64,000 nt of DNA from Caprella mutica (Eukaryota; Arthropoda; Malacostraca; Amphipoda; Caprellidae): positions 117,785 through 181,784 of the forward strand of contig CANNZV010001109.1 in the NCBI GenBank assembly GCA_947561585.1. The letters are read 5' to 3'. Position 1 is the first letter of the stretch. Each line of letters opens with the position of its first letter. The position numbers and the translations under genes are program-made. Positions 1-14,656 of this stretch are shown one piece after another. Under the pieces are notes generated by a model. That model worked only from the letters and a program-made list of their open reading frames with translations, made no database searches and had not been told where the DNA came from.

Positions 1-671
1 TTTGCTGTAGATAGATTCTTTGTAGTAGATGTATCCTATACAGAAGAAGATCCATTACTGTACATAGATCCTATTCTGTATAAAGATCCTTCGCTATAAA
101 TAGATCCTTTGCTGTAGATTGATCCTTTGCTGCAAAAAGATCCCCTACTGTAGATAGATCCATTGCTGTAGATAGATCCTATGCTGTAGAAATATCCTTT
201 GATGTAGATAGATCATTTGCTGTAGATCGATCCTTCGCTGTAAATAGATCCCCTACTGTAGATAGGTCCTTTGCAGTAGATAGATCCTTTGCTGTAGATA
301 GATCCTTTGCTGTAAATATATCTTTTGCTGTAGTAGTTCCTTTGCTGTAGAAAGATACTCCGCTATGAATAGATCCTTTGCTGTAGATAGATCCTTTGCT
401 GTAGATAGATCCTTTGCTGCAGATAGAACTTTGCTGCATATAGATCCCTTATTGTAGATAGATCTTTTGCTATAGATAGATCCTTTACAATACATAGATC
501 CTATGCTGTATAAAGATCCTTTGCTGAAGATAGATCCTTTGCTGCAGATAGATCCTTTGCTGCAGATAGATCCTTTGCTGCAGATAGATCCCTTATTGTA
601 GATAGATCTTTTGCTATAGATAGCTCCTTTGCTGTAAATAGATCCTTTGCTGTAGATAGATCCCTTGCTGT

Positions 672-3600
672 GGATTGATAATATGATGTAGATAGATCCT
701 TTACTGTAGATAGGTCATTTGTTGTAGATAGATCCTTTGCTGTAAATATATCCTTTGCAATAGATAGATCCTTTACTGTAGATAGATCCTTTGTGGTAGA
801 TGGATCCTTATTTGTAGATAGATCCTTTGCTGTAGATGAATCGTTTGTTGTAGATAGATCCCTTACTGTAGATAGATCACTTTGCTGTAGATAGATTCAT
901 TGCTGTACATAGATTCTTTGTTGTAGATAGATCTTTGCTGTAGATAGATCCTTTGTAGTAGATAGATCCTTTACTGTAGATAAATCCTTTGCTGTAGATA
1001 GATTTAAGATCCTTTGCTGTAAATAAATAAATAAATCCTTTGCCGTAGATAGATCCTCTGCCGTAGATAGATCATTTGCTGTAGATAGATCCTTTGTTGT
1101 AGATAGATCATTTGCTGTAGATAGATCCTTTGTAGTAGATAGATCCTTTACTGTAGATAAATCCTTTGCTGTAGATAGATTTAAGATCCTTTGCTGTAGA
1201 TAGATTTAAGATCCTTTGCTGTAAATAAATGAATAAATCCTTTGCCGTAGATAGATCCCCTGCCGTAGATAGATCATTTGCTGTAGATAGATTCTTTGCT
1301 GAAGATAGATTCTTTGCTGTAGATAGATTCTTTGCAGTAGATGTATCCTATGCAGAAGATAGATCCATTACTGTACATAGATCCTATGCTGTATAAAGAT
1401 CCTTTGCTGAAGATAGATCCTATGCTGTAGATAGATCCTTTGCTGCAGATAGATCCCTCATTGTTGATAGATCTTTTGCTGTAGATAGCTCCTTTGCTGT
1501 AGATTGATCCTTTGATGCAGATAGATCCCTCATTGTTGATAGATCTTTTACTGAAGATAGCTACTTTACTGTAAATAGATCCTTTGCTGTAGATAGATCC
1601 TTTCCTGTAGATAGATCCTTTGCTGTAGATAGATCCTTTGCTGTAGATAGAACTTTTGTTGTAAATAGATCTTTTGTTATAGATTGATCCTTTGCTGTTG
1701 ATAGATCCTTAGCTGTAGATGGATTCTTTGCTGTATATAGTCCCGTTACTTTAGATAGATCATTTGCTGTAAATAGATTATTTACTGAACATAGATTCTT
1801 TGCTATAGATAGATTCTTTGTTGTATATAGATCCTTTGCTGTAGACAGAACCTTTGCAGTAGATAGATCCTTTACTGTAGATAGATCCTTTGCTGTAGAT
1901 AGATTCTTAGCTGTACATAGATTCTTTGTTGTAGATAGATCCTTTGTTGTAGATAGAACTAAGATCCTTTGCTGTAAATAAATAAATAAATCCTTTGCTG
2001 TACATAGATCCCTTGCCGTAGATTGGTAGAAAGATCCTTTGGTGTAGATAGATTCTTTGCTGTAGATAGATCCCTTACTGTAGATAGATCCCTTTGCTGT
2101 TGAGAGATCATTTGCTGTAGATAGATCCTTTGCTGTAGAAAAATCCTCTGCTGTAGAAAGATCTCCTGCTGTAAATAGATCCTTTGCTGTAGATAGATCC
2201 TTTGGTGTTGACAGATCTTTCGTGGTAGAAAGATCCTTTGGTGTAGATAGATTCTTTGCTCTAGATAGATCCCTTACTCTAGATAGATCCCTTTGCTGTA
2301 GATAGATCATTTGCTGTAGATAGATCCCTTACTGTAGATAGATCACTTTGCTGTAGATAGATCCTTTGCTGAAGATAGATCCTTTGTTGTAGATAGATCC
2401 TTTGCTGCAGATAGATCCCTTATTGTTGATAAATCCTTTGCTGTAGATAGATCCTTTGCTGTAGATAGAACTTTTGTTGTAAATAGATCTTTTGCTAAAG
2501 ATTGATCCTTTGCTGTTGACAGATCCTGCGCTGTAGATAGATCTTTTGGTGTAGACAGATTCTTTTCTGTAGATAGATCTCTTACTGAAAATAGATCACT
2601 TTGCTGTAGATAGATTCTTTGCTGTAGATAGATCCTTTGCTGTATAAAGTTCTGCTGTTGTAAATAGATCCTTTTTTGTAGATAGATCATTGATTTTAGA
2701 TAGATTCTTTGCTGTAGATAGATTCTTTGCTTAAGATAGATCCTTAAATGTAGATTGATCCTTTTCTGTAGAGAGATCCTTTGCAGTAGATAAATCCTTG
2801 ACTGTAAACAGATCCTTTACTGTAGATAGATCCTTTGCAGTAGATAGATCCTTTGCTGTAGATAGATCCTTTGCTGTATATAGATCCTTTGTTGTAGATC
2901 GATCCTTCGCTGTAAATAGATCCTTTGCTGTAGATTGATCCTTTGCTGCAAAAAGATCCCTTACTGTAGATAGATCCATTGCTGTAGATAGATCCTATGC
3001 TGTAGAAATATCCTTTGATGTAGATAGACCATTTGCTGTAGATCGATCCTTCGCTGTAAATAGATCCCCTACTGTAGATAGGTCCTTTGCAGTAGATAGA
3101 TCCTTTGCTGTAGATAGATCCTTTGCTGTAGATAGATCCTTTGCTGTAAATATATCTTTTGCTGTAGTAGTTCCTTTGCTGTAGAAAGATACTCCGCTAT
3201 GAATAGATCCTTTGCTGTAGATAGATTCTTTGCTGTAGATAGATCCTTTGCTGTAAATGGATCCTTTGGCTGTATAGAATTTCTTTACTGTAGATATATC
3301 CTTCGCTGTAGATTGATCATTTGTTGTAGATAGATCTTTTGCAGTAGCTAGATCCTTTGCTGTAGATAGATCACTTATTGTAGATAGATCCTTTGCTGTA
3401 GATAGATCTTATGCTGTAGAAAGATCCTTTGCTGAAGATAGATCATTTGCTGTAGATTGATCCTTTACTATAGATAGATCCTTCGTTGTAGATAGATCCT
3501 TTTCTGTAGATAGATTCTTTGCTGAAAATAGATTCTTTGCTTTAGATAGAATCTTTGCAGTAGTTGTATCCTATGCAGTATATAGATCCTTTACTATACA

Positions 3601-6600
3601 TAGATCCTATGCTGTATAAAGATCCTTTGCTGAAGATAGATCCTTTGCTGCAGATAGATCCTTTGCTGCAGATAGATCCTTTGCTGCAGATAGATCCCTT
3701 ATTGTAGATAGATCTTTTGCTATAGATAGCTCCTTTGCTGTAAATAGATCCTTTGCTGTAGATAGATCCCTTGCTGTGGATTGATAATATGATGTAGATA
3801 GATCCTTTACTGTAGATAGGTCCTTTGTTGTAGATAGATCCTTTGCTGTAAATATATCCTTTGCAGTAGATAGATCCTTTACTGTAGATAGATCCTTTGC
3901 TGTAGATGGTTCCTTATTTGTAGATAGATCCTTTGCTGTAGATGAATCGTTTGTTGTAGATAGATCCCTTACTGTAGATAGATCACTTTGCTGTACATAG
4001 ATTCTTTGTTGTAGATAGATCTTTGCTGTAGATAGATCCTTTGTAGTAGATAGATCCTTTACTGTAGATAAATCCTTTGCTGTAGATAGATTTAAGATTC
4101 TTTGCTGTAAATAAATAAATAAATCCTTTGCCATAGATAGATCCCCTGCCGTAGATAGATCATTTGCTGTAGATAGATCCTTTGTTGTAGATAGATCATT
4201 TGCTGTAGATAGATCCTTTGTAGTAGATAGATCCTTTACTGTAGATAAATCCTTTGCTGTAGATAGATTTAAGATCCTTTGCTGTAAATAAATAAAAAAA
4301 TCCTTTGCCGTAGATAGATTCCCTGCCGTAGATAGATCATTTGCTGTAGATAGATCCTTTGCTGAAGATAGATTCTTTGCTGTAGATAGATTCTTTGCAG
4401 TAGATGTATTCTATGCAGAAGATAGATCCAATACTGTACATAGATCCTATGCTGTATAAAGATCCTTTGCTGAAGATAGATCCTTTGCTGTAGATAGATC
4501 CTTTGCTGCAGATAGATCCCTCATTGTTGATAGATCTTTTGCTGTAGATAGCTCCTTTGCTGTAGATAGATCCTTTGATGCAGATAGATCCCTCATTGTT
4601 GATAGATCTTTTACTGAAGATAGCTAATTTACTGTAAATAGATCCTTTGCTGTAGATAGATCCTTTCCTGTAGATAGATCCTTTGCTGTAGATAGATCCT
4701 TTGCTGTAGATAGAACTTTTGTTGTAAATAAATCTTTTGTTTTAGATTGATCCTTTGCTGTTGATAGATCCTTAACTGTAGATGGATTCTTTGCTGTATA
4801 TAGTCCCGTTACTTTAGATAGATCATTTGCTGTAGATAGATTATTTACTGAACATAGATTCTTTGCTATAGATAGATTCTTTGTTGTATATAGATCCTTT
4901 GCTGTAGACAAAACCTTTGCAGTAGATAGATCCTTTACTGTAGATAGATCCTTTGCTGTAGATAGATTCTTAGCTGTACATAGATTCTTTGTTGTAGATA
5001 GATCCTTTGCTGTAGATAGATCCTTCGTAGTAGATAGATCTTTTACTGTAGATAGATCCTTAGCTGTAGATAGAACTAAGATCCTTTTCTGTAAATAAAT
5101 AAATAAATCCTTTGCCGTACATAGATCCCTTGCCGTAGATTGGTAGAAAGATCCTTTGGTGTAGATAGATTCTTTGCTGTAGATAGATCCCTTACTGTAG
5201 ATAGATCCCTTTGCTGTTGAGAGATCATTTGCTGTAGATAGATCCCTTACTGTAGATAGATCACTTTGCTGTAGATAGATCCTTTGCAGAAGATAGATCC
5301 TTTGTTGTAGATAGATCCTTTGCTGCAGATAGATCCCTTATTGTTGATAGATCCTTTGCTGTAGATAGAACTTTTGTTGTAAATAGATCTTTTGCTAAAG
5401 ATTGATCCTTTGCTGTTGACAGATCCTGCGCTGTAGATAGATCTTATGGTGTAGACAGATTCTTTTCTGTAGATAGATCCTTTGCTGTAGATAGATTCTT
5501 AGCTGTACATAGATTCTTTGTTGTAGATAGATCCTTTGCTGTAGATAGATCCTTCGTAGTAGATAGATCTTTTACTGTAGATAGATCCTTAGCTGTAGAT
5601 AGAACTAAGATCCTTTGCTGTAAATAAATAAATAAATCCTTTGCCGTACATAGATCCCTTGCCGTAGATTTGTAGAAAGATCCTTTGGTGTAGATAGAAT
5701 CTTTGCTGTAGATAGATCCCTTACTGTAGATAGATCACATTGCCGTAGATAGATCCTCTGCAGAAGATAGATCCTTTGTTGTAGATAGATCCTTTGCTGC
5801 AGATAGATCCCTTATTGTTGATAGATCCTTTGCTGTAGATAGATCCTTTGCTTAAGATAGATCCTTAAATGTAGATTGATCCTTTGCTGTAGAGAGATCC
5901 TTTGCAGTAGATAAATCCTTGACTGTAAACAGATCCTTTACTGTAGATTAGATCCTTTGCAGTAGATAAATCCTTGACTGTAAACAGATCCTTTACTGTA
6001 GATAGATCCTTTGCAGTAGATAGATTCTTTGCTGTAGATAGATCCTTTGCTGTATATAAATCCTTTGATGTAGATCGATCCTTCGCTGTAAATAGATCCT
6101 TTGATGTAGATTGATCCTTTGCTGCAAAAAGATTCCTTACTGTAGATAGATCCATTGCTGTAGATAGATCCTATGCTGTAGAAATATCCTTTGCTGTAGA
6201 TAGGTCCTTTGCAGTAGATAGATCTTTTGCTGTAGATAGATCTTTTGCTGTAGATAGATCCTTTGCAGTAAATGGATCCATTGGCTGTATAGAATTCGTT
6301 TACTGTAGATATATCCTTTGCTGTAAATTGATCATTTGCTGTTGATAGATCTTTTGCAGTAGATAGATCTTTTGCTGTAGATAGATCACTTATTGTAGAT
6401 AGATCCTTTGCTGTAGATAGATCTTATGCTGTAGAAAGATCCTTTGCTGAAGATAGATCATTTGCTGTAGATAGATTCTTTGCTGAAAATTGATTCTTTG
6501 CTCTAGATAGATTCTTTGCAGTAGATGTATCCTATGCAGTAGATAGATCCTTTACTATACATAGATTCTATGCTGTATAAAGATCCTTTGCTGAAGATAG

Positions 6601-9600
6601 ATCCTTTGCTGCAGATAGATCCTTTGCTGCAGATAGATCCCTTATTGTAGATAGATCTTTTGCTGTAGATAGCTCCTTTACTGTAAATAGATCCTTTGAT
6701 GTAGATAGATCCCTTGCTGTGGATTGATATTATGATGTAGATAGATCCTTTACTGTAGATAGGTCCTTTGTTGTAGATAGATCCCTTGCTGTAGATATAT
6801 CCTTTGCAGTAGATAGATCCTTTACTGTAGATAGATCTTTTGCTGTAGATGGATCCTTATCTGTATATAGATCCTTTGCTGTATAAAGTTCTGCTGTTGT
6901 AAATAGATCCTTTTTTGTAGATAGATCATTGGTTTTAGATAGATCCTTTGCTGTAGATAGATCCTTTGCTTAAGATAGATCCTTAAATGTAGATTGATCC
7001 TTTGCTGTAGAGAGATCCTTTGCAGTAGATAAATCCTTGACTGTAAACAGATCCTTTACTGTAGATAGATCCTTTGCAGTAGATAGATCCTTTGCTGTAG
7101 ATAGATCCTTTGCTGTATATAGATCCTTTGCTGTAGATCAATCCTTCGCTGTAAATAGATCCTTTGCTGTAGATTGATCCTTTGCTGCAAAAAGATCCCT
7201 TACTGTAGATAGATCCATTGCTGTAGATAGATCCTATGCTGTAGAAATATCCTTTGATGTAGATAGATCATTTGCTGTAGATCGATCCTTCGCTGTAAAT
7301 AGATCCCCTACTGTAGATAGGTCCTTTGCAGTAGATAGATCCTTTGCTGTAGATAGATCCTTTGCTGTAAATATATCTTTTGCTGTAGTAGTTCCTTTGC
7401 TGTAGAAAGATACTCCGCTATGAATAGATCCTTTGCTGTAGATAGATCCTTTGCTGTAGATAGATCCTTTGCTGTAAATGGATCCTTTGGCTGTATAGAA
7501 TTTCTTTACTGTAGATATATCCTTTGCTGTAGATTGATCATTTGTTGTAGATAGATCTTTTGCAGTAGATAGATCCTTTGCTGTAGATAGATCACTTATT
7601 GTAGATAGATCCTTTGCTGTAGATAGATCTTATGCTGTAGGAAGATCCTTTGCTGAAGATAGATCATTTGCTGTAGATTGATCCTTTACTATAGATAGAT
7701 CCTTCGTTGTAGATAGATCCTTTTCTGTAGATAGATTCTTTGCTGATAATAAATTCTTTGCTTTAGATAGATTATTTGCAGTAGTTGTATCTTATGCAGT
7801 ATATAGATCCTTTACTATACATAGATCCTATGCTGTATAAAGAGCCTTTCCTGAAGATAGATCCTTTGCTGCAGATAGATCCTTTGCTGCAGATAGATCC
7901 TTTGCTGCAGATAGATCCCTTATTGTAGATAGATCCTTTGCTGCAGATAGATCCTTTGCTGCAGATAGATCCCTTATTGTAGATAGATCTTTTGCCATAG
8001 ATAGCTCCTTTGCTGTAAATAGATCCTTTGCTGTAGATAGATCCCTTGCTGTGGATTGATAATATGATGTAGATAGATCCTTTACTGTAGATAGGTCCTT
8101 TGTTGTAGATAGATCCTTTGCTGTAAATATATCCTTTGCAGTAGATAGATCCTTTACTGTAGATAGATCCTTTGCTGTAGATGGTTCCTTATTTGTAGAT
8201 AGATCCTTTGCTGTAGATGAATCGTTTGTTGTAGATAGATCCCTTACTGTAGATAGATCACTTTGCTGTAGATAGATTCATTGCTGTACATAGATTCTTT
8301 GTTGTAGATAGATCTTTGCTGTAGATAGATCCTTTGTAGTAGATAGATCCTTTACTGTAGATAAATCCTTTGCTGTAGATAGATTTAAGATTCTTTGCTG
8401 TAAATAAAAAAATAAATCCTTTGGCATAGATAGATCCCCTGCCGTAGATAGATCATTTTCTGTAGATAGATCCTTTGTTGTAGATCGATCATTTGCTGTA
8501 TATAGATCCTTTGTAGTAGATAGATCCTTTACTGTAGATAAATCCTTTGCTGTAGATAGATTTAAGATCCTTTGCTGTAAATAAATAAATAAATCCTTTG
8601 CCGTAGATAGATCCCCTGCCGTAGATAGATCATTTGCTGTAGATAGATCCTTTGCTGAAGATAGATTCTTTGCTGTAGATAGATTCTTTGCAGTAGATGT
8701 ATTCTATGCAGAAGATAGATCCATTACTGTACTTAGATCCTATGCTGTATAAAGATCCTTTGCTGAAAATAGATCCTTTGCTGTAGATAGATCCTTTGCT
8801 GCAGATAGATCCCTCATTGTTGATAGATCTTTTGTTGTAGATAGCTCCTTTGCTGTAGATAGATCCTTTGATGCAGATAGATCCCTCATTGTTGATAGAT
8901 CTTTTACTGAAGATAGCTAATTCACTGTAAATAGATCCTTTGCTGTAGATAGATCCTTCCCTGTAGATAGATCCTTTGCTGTAGATAGATCCTTTGCTGT
9001 AGATAGAACTTTTGTTGTAAATAGATCTTTTGTTATAGATTGATCCTTTGCTGTTGATAGATCCTTAACTGTAGATGGATTCTTTGCTGTATATAGTCCC
9101 GTTACTTTAGATAGATCATTTGCTGTAGATAGATTACTTACTGAACATAGATTCTTTGCTATAGATAGATTCTTTTTTGTATATAGATCCTTTGCTGTAG
9201 ACAGAACCTTTGCAGTAGATAGATCCTTTACTGTAGATAGATCCTTTGCTGTAGATAGATTCTTAGCTGTACATAGATTCTTTGTCGTAGATAGATCCTT
9301 TGCTGTAGATAGATCCTTCGTAGTAGATAGATCTTTTACTGTAGATAGATCCTTAGCTGTAGATAGAACTAAGATCCTTTGCTGTAAATAAATGAATAAA
9401 TCCTTTGCCGTACATAGATCCCTTGCCGTAGATTGGTAGAAAGATCCTTTGGTGTAGATAGATTCTTTGCTGTAGATAGATCCCTTACTGTAGATAGATC
9501 CCTTTGCTGTTGAGAGATCATTTGCTGTAGATAGATCCCTTACTGTAGATAGATCACTTTGCTGTAGATAGATCCTTTGCAGAAGATAGATCCTTTGTTG

Positions 9601-12600
9601 TAGATAGATCCTTTGCTGCAGATAGATCCCTTATTGTTGATAGATCCTTTGCTGTAGATAGATCCTTTGCTGTAGATAGAACTTTTGTTGTAAATAGATC
9701 TTTTGCTAAAGATTGATCCTTTGCTGTTGACAGATCCTGCGCTGTAGATAGATCTTATGGTGTAGACAGATTCTTTTCTGTAGATAGATCCCTTACTGAA
9801 AATAGATCACTTTTCTGTAGATAGATTCTTTGCTGTAGATAGATCCTTTGCTGTATAAAGTTCTGCTGTTGTAAATAGATCCTTTTTTGTAGATAGATCA
9901 TTGGTTTTAGATAGATCCTTTGCTGTAGATAGATCCTTTGCTTAAGATAGATCCTTAAATGTAGATTGATCCTTTGCTGTAGAGAGATCCTTTGCAGTAG
10001 ATAAATCCTTGACTGTAAACAGATCCTTTACTGAAGATTAGATCATTTGCAGTAGATAAATCCTTGACTGTAAACAGATCCTTTACTGTAGATTGATCCT
10101 TTGCAGTAGATAGATTCTTTGCTGTAGATAGATCCTTTGCTGTATATAGATCCTTTGACGTAGATCGATCCTTCGCTGTAAATAGATCCTTTGCTTTAGA
10201 TTGATCCTTTGCTGCAAAAAGATTCCTTACTGTAGATAGATCCATTGCTGTAGATAGATCCTATGCTGTAGAAATATCCTTTGCTGTAGATAGGTCCTTT
10301 GCAGTAGATAGATCTTTGTCTGTAGATAGATCCTTTGCTGTAGATATATCTTTTGCTGTAGTAGTTCCTTTGCTGTAGAAAGATACTCCGCTACAAAAAG
10401 ATCCTTTGCTGTAGATAGATCCTTTGCTGTAGATAGATCTTATGCTGTAGAAAGATCCTTTGCTGAAGATAGATCATTTGCTGTAGATAGATTCTATGCT
10501 GAAAATTGATTCTTTGCTCTAGATAGATTCTTTGCAGTAGATGTATCCTATGCAGTAGATAGATCCTTTACTATACATAGATTCTATGCTGTATAAAGAT
10601 CCTTTGCTGAAGATAGATCCTTTGCTGCAGATAGATCCTTTGCTGCAGATAGATCCCTTATTGTAGATAGATCTTTTGCTGTAGATAGCTCCTTTACTGT
10701 AAATAGATCCTTTGATGTAGATAGATCCCTTGCTGTGGATTGATATTATCATGTAGATAGATCCTTTACTGTAGATAGGTCCTTTGTTGTAGATAGGGCC
10801 TTTGCTGTAGATATATCCTTTGCAGTAGATAGATCCTTTACTGTAGATAGATCTTTTGCTGTAGATGGATCCTTATCTTTATATAGATACTTTGCTGTAT
10901 AAAGTTCTGCTGTTGTAAATAGATCCTTTTTTGTAGATAGATCATTGGTTTTAGATAGATCCTTTGCTGTAGATAGATCCTTTGATTAAGATAGATCCTT
11001 AAATGTAGATTGATCATTTGCTGTAGAGAGATCTTTTGCAGTAGATAAATCCTTGACTGTAAACAGATCCTTTACTGTAGATAGATCCTTTGCAGTAGAT
11101 AGATCCTTTGCTGTAGATAGATCCTTTGCTGTATATAGATCCTTTGCTGTAGATCAATCCTTCGCTGTAAATAAATCCTTTGCTGTAGATTGATCCTTTG
11201 CTGCAAAAAGATCCCTAACTGTAGATAGATCCATTGCTGTAGATAGATCCTATGCTGTAGAAATATCCTTTGATGTAGATAGATCATTTGCTGTAGATCG
11301 ATCCTTCGCTGTAAATAGATCCCCTACTGTAGATAGGTCCTTTGCAGTAGATAGATCCTTTGCTGTAGATAGATCCTTTGCTGTAAATATATCTTTTGCT
11401 GTAGTAGTTCCTTTGCTGTAGAAAGATACTCCGCTATGAATAGATCCTTTGCTGTAGATAGATCCTTTGCTGTAAATGGATCCTTTGGCTGTATAGAATT
11501 TCTTTACTGTAGATATATCCTTTGCTGTAGATTGATCATTTGTTGTAGATAGATCTTTTGCAGTAGATAGATCCTTTGCTGTAGATAGATCACTTATTTT
11601 AGATAGATCCTTTGCTGTAGATAGATCTTATGCGGTAGGAAGATCCTTTGCTGAAGATAGATCATTTGCTGTAGATTGATCCTTTACTATAGATAGATCC
11701 TTCGTTGTAGATAGATCCTTTTCTGTAGATAGATTCTTTGCTGAAAATAGATTCTTTGCTTTAGATAGATTCTTTGCAGTAGTTGTATCCTATGCAGTAG
11801 ATAGATCCTTTACTATATATAGATCCTATGCTGTATAAAGATCCTTTGCTGAAGATATATCCTTTGCTGCAGATAGATCCTTTGCTGCAGATAGATCCTT
11901 TGCTGCAGATAGATCCTTTGCTGCAGATAGATCCCTTATTGTAGATAGATCTTTTGCTATAGATAGCTCCATTGCTGTAAATAGATCCTTTGCTGTAGAT
12001 AGATCCCTTGCTGCGGATTGATAATATGATGTAGATAGACCCTTTACTGTAGATAGGTCCCTTGTTGTAGATAGATCCTTTGTTGTAAATATATCCTTTG
12101 CAGTAGATAGATCCATTACTGTAGATAGATCCTTTGCTGTAGATGGTTCCTTATTTGTAGATAGATCCTTTGCTGTAGATGAATCGTTTGTTGTAGATAG
12201 ATCCCTTACTGTAGATAGATCACTTTGCTGTAGATAGATTCATTGCTGTACATAGATTCTTTGTTGTAGATAGATCTTTGCTGTAGATAGATCCTTTGTA
12301 GTAGATAGATCCTTTACTGTAGATAAATCCTTTGCTGTAGATAGATTTAAGATCCTTTGCTGTAAATAAATAAATAAATCCTTTGCCATAGATAGATCCC
12401 CTGCCGTAGATAGATCATTTGCTGTAGATAGATCCTTTGTTGTGGATAGATCATTTGCTGTAGATAGATCCTTTGTAGTAGATAGATCCTTTACTGTAGA
12501 TAAATCCTTTGCTGTAGATAGATTTAAGATCCTTTGCTGTAAATAAATAAATAAATCCTTTGCCGTAGATAGATCCCCTGCCGTAGATAGATCATTTGCT

Positions 12601-14645
12601 GTAGATAGATCCTTTGCTGAAGATAGATTCTTTGCTGTAGATAGATTCTTTGCAGTAGATGTATCCTATGCAGAAGATAGATCCATTACTGTACATAGAT
12701 CCTATGTTGTATAAAGATCCTTCGCTGAAGATAGATCCTTTGCTGTAGATAGATCCTTTGCTGCAGATAGATCCCTCATTGTTGATAGTTCTTTTGCTGT
12801 GGATAGCTCCTTTGCTGTAGATAGATCCTTTGATGCAGATAGATCCCTCATTGTTGATAGATCTTTTACTGAAGATAGCTAATTTACTGTAAATAGATCC
12901 TTTGCTGTAGATAGATCCTTTCCTGTAGATAGATCCTTTACTGTAGATAGATCCTTTGCTGTAGATAGAACTTTTGTTGTAAATAGATCTTTTGTTATAG
13001 ATTGATCCTTTGCTGTTGATAGATCCTTAACTGTAGATGGATTCTTTGCTGTATATAGTCCCGTTACTTTAGATAGATCATTTGCTGTAGATAGATTATT
13101 TACTGAACATAGATTCTTTGCTATAGATAGATTCTTTGTTGTATATAGATCCTTTGCTGTAGACAGAACCTTTGCAGTAGATAGATCCTTTACTGTAGAT
13201 AGATCCTTTGCTGTAGATAGATTCTTAGCTGTACATAGATTCTTTGTTGTAGATAGATCCTTTGCTGTAGATAGATCCTTCGTAGTAAATAGATCTTTTA
13301 CTGTAGATAGATCCTTAGCTGTAGATAGAACTAAGATCCTTTGCTGTAAATAAATAAATAAATCCTTTGCCGTACATAGATCCCTTGCCGTAGATTGGTA
13401 GAAAGATCCTTTGGTGTAGATAGATTCTTTGCTGTAGATAGATCCCCTACTGTAGATAGATCCCTTTGCTGTTGAGAGATCATTTGCTGTAGATAGATCC
13501 CTTACTGTAGATAGATCACTTTGCTGTAGATAGATCCTTTGCAGAAGATAGATCCTTTGTTGTAGATAGATCCTTTGCTGTAGATAGAACTTTTGTTGTA
13601 AATAGATCTTTTGCTAAAGATTGATCCTTTGCTGTTGACAGATCCTGCGCTGTAGATAGCTATTATGGTGTAGACAGATTCTTTTCTGTAGATAGATCCC
13701 TTACTGAAAATAGATCACTTTTCTGTAGATAGATTCTTTGCTGTAGATAGATCCTTTGCTGTATAAAGTTCTGCTGTTGTAGATAGATCCTTTTTTGTAG
13801 ATAGATCATTGGTTTTAGATAGATCCTTTGCTGTAGATAGATCCTTTGCTTAAGATAGATCCTTAAATGTAGATTGATCCTTTGCTGTAGAGAGATCCTT
13901 TGCAGTAGATAAATCCTTGACTGTAAACAGATCCTTTACTGTAGATAGATCCTTTGCAGTAGATAAATCCTTGACTGTAAACAGATCCTTTACTGTAGAT
14001 AGATCCTTTGCAGTAGAAATATCCTTTGCTGTAGATAGGTCCTTTGCAGTAGATAGATCTTTGTCTGTAGATAGATCCTTTGCTGTAGATATATCTTTTG
14101 CTGTAGTAGTTCCTTTGCTTTAGAAAGATACTCCGCTACAAAAAGATCCTTTGCTGTAGATAGATCCTTTGCTGTAGATAGATCCTTTGCAGTAAATGGA
14201 TCCATTGGCTGTATAGAATTCCTTTACTGTAGATATATCCTTTGCTGTAAAATGATCATTTGCTGTAGATAGATCTTTTGCAGTAGATAGATCTTTTGCT
14301 GTAGATAGATCACTTATTGTAGATAGATCCTTTGCTGTATATAGATTTTATGCTGTAGAAAGATCCTTTGCTGAAGATAGATCATTTGCTGTACATAGAT
14401 TCTTTGCTGAAAATTGATTCTTTGCTCTAGATAGATTCTTTGCAGTAGATGTATCCTATGCAGTAGATAGATCCTTTACTATACATAGATTCTATGCTGT
14501 ATAAAGATCCTTTGCTGAAGATAGATCCTTTGCTGCAGATAGATCCTTTGCTGCAGATAGATCCTTTATTGTAGATAGATCTTTTGCTGTAGATAGCTCC
14601 TTTACTGTAAATAGATCCTTTGATGTAGATAGATCCCTTGCTGTG
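672..14645 (+). repeat. higher-order repeat, about 4.0-4.3 kb period
   Basis: Marker units recur in order. GGATTGATAATATG lies near 672, 3,777, 8,052 and 12,012, and its GGATTGATATTAT form near 6,721, 10,737 and 14,645. The marker CCCGTTACTTTAG lies near 1,741, 4,804, 9,097 and 13,058. The unit TACTCCGCTATGAATAG lies near 3,190, 7,408 and 11,427. Spacings are about 4.28 and 3.96 kb (3.11 kb for the first interval), each split into sub-blocks of about 2.6-2.9 kb and 1.3 kb. Copies differ by substitutions and by gain or loss of whole 18-bp units, as expected from unequal exchange between kilobase-scale blocks. The first interval lacks roughly 1.1 kb relative to the others. Confidence 0.8.
1015..1040 (+). 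repeat. TAAA-rich marker unit, left-arm form (first of a dispersed set)
   Basis: A longer satellite unit ends in TAAATAAATAAATAAATCC, 8 bp longer than normal, and is usually preceded by TTTAAGATCC or CTAAGATCC. Copies sit near 1,021, 1,223 (with GAATAAATCC), 1,976, 4,109, 4,286, 5,092, 5,622, 8,401, 8,579, 9,386, 12,363, 12,541, 13,348, 15,084, 17,049, 17,912, 22,023, 27,583 and 40,038. All known copies of this form lie left of 40.05 kb. It recurs in fixed order relative to other variants, so it is a phase marker of the higher-order repeat. It contains AATAAA on the + strand and overlapping ATTTA on the - strand. Confidence 0.9.
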
Positions 14646-14656
14646 GATTGATATTA

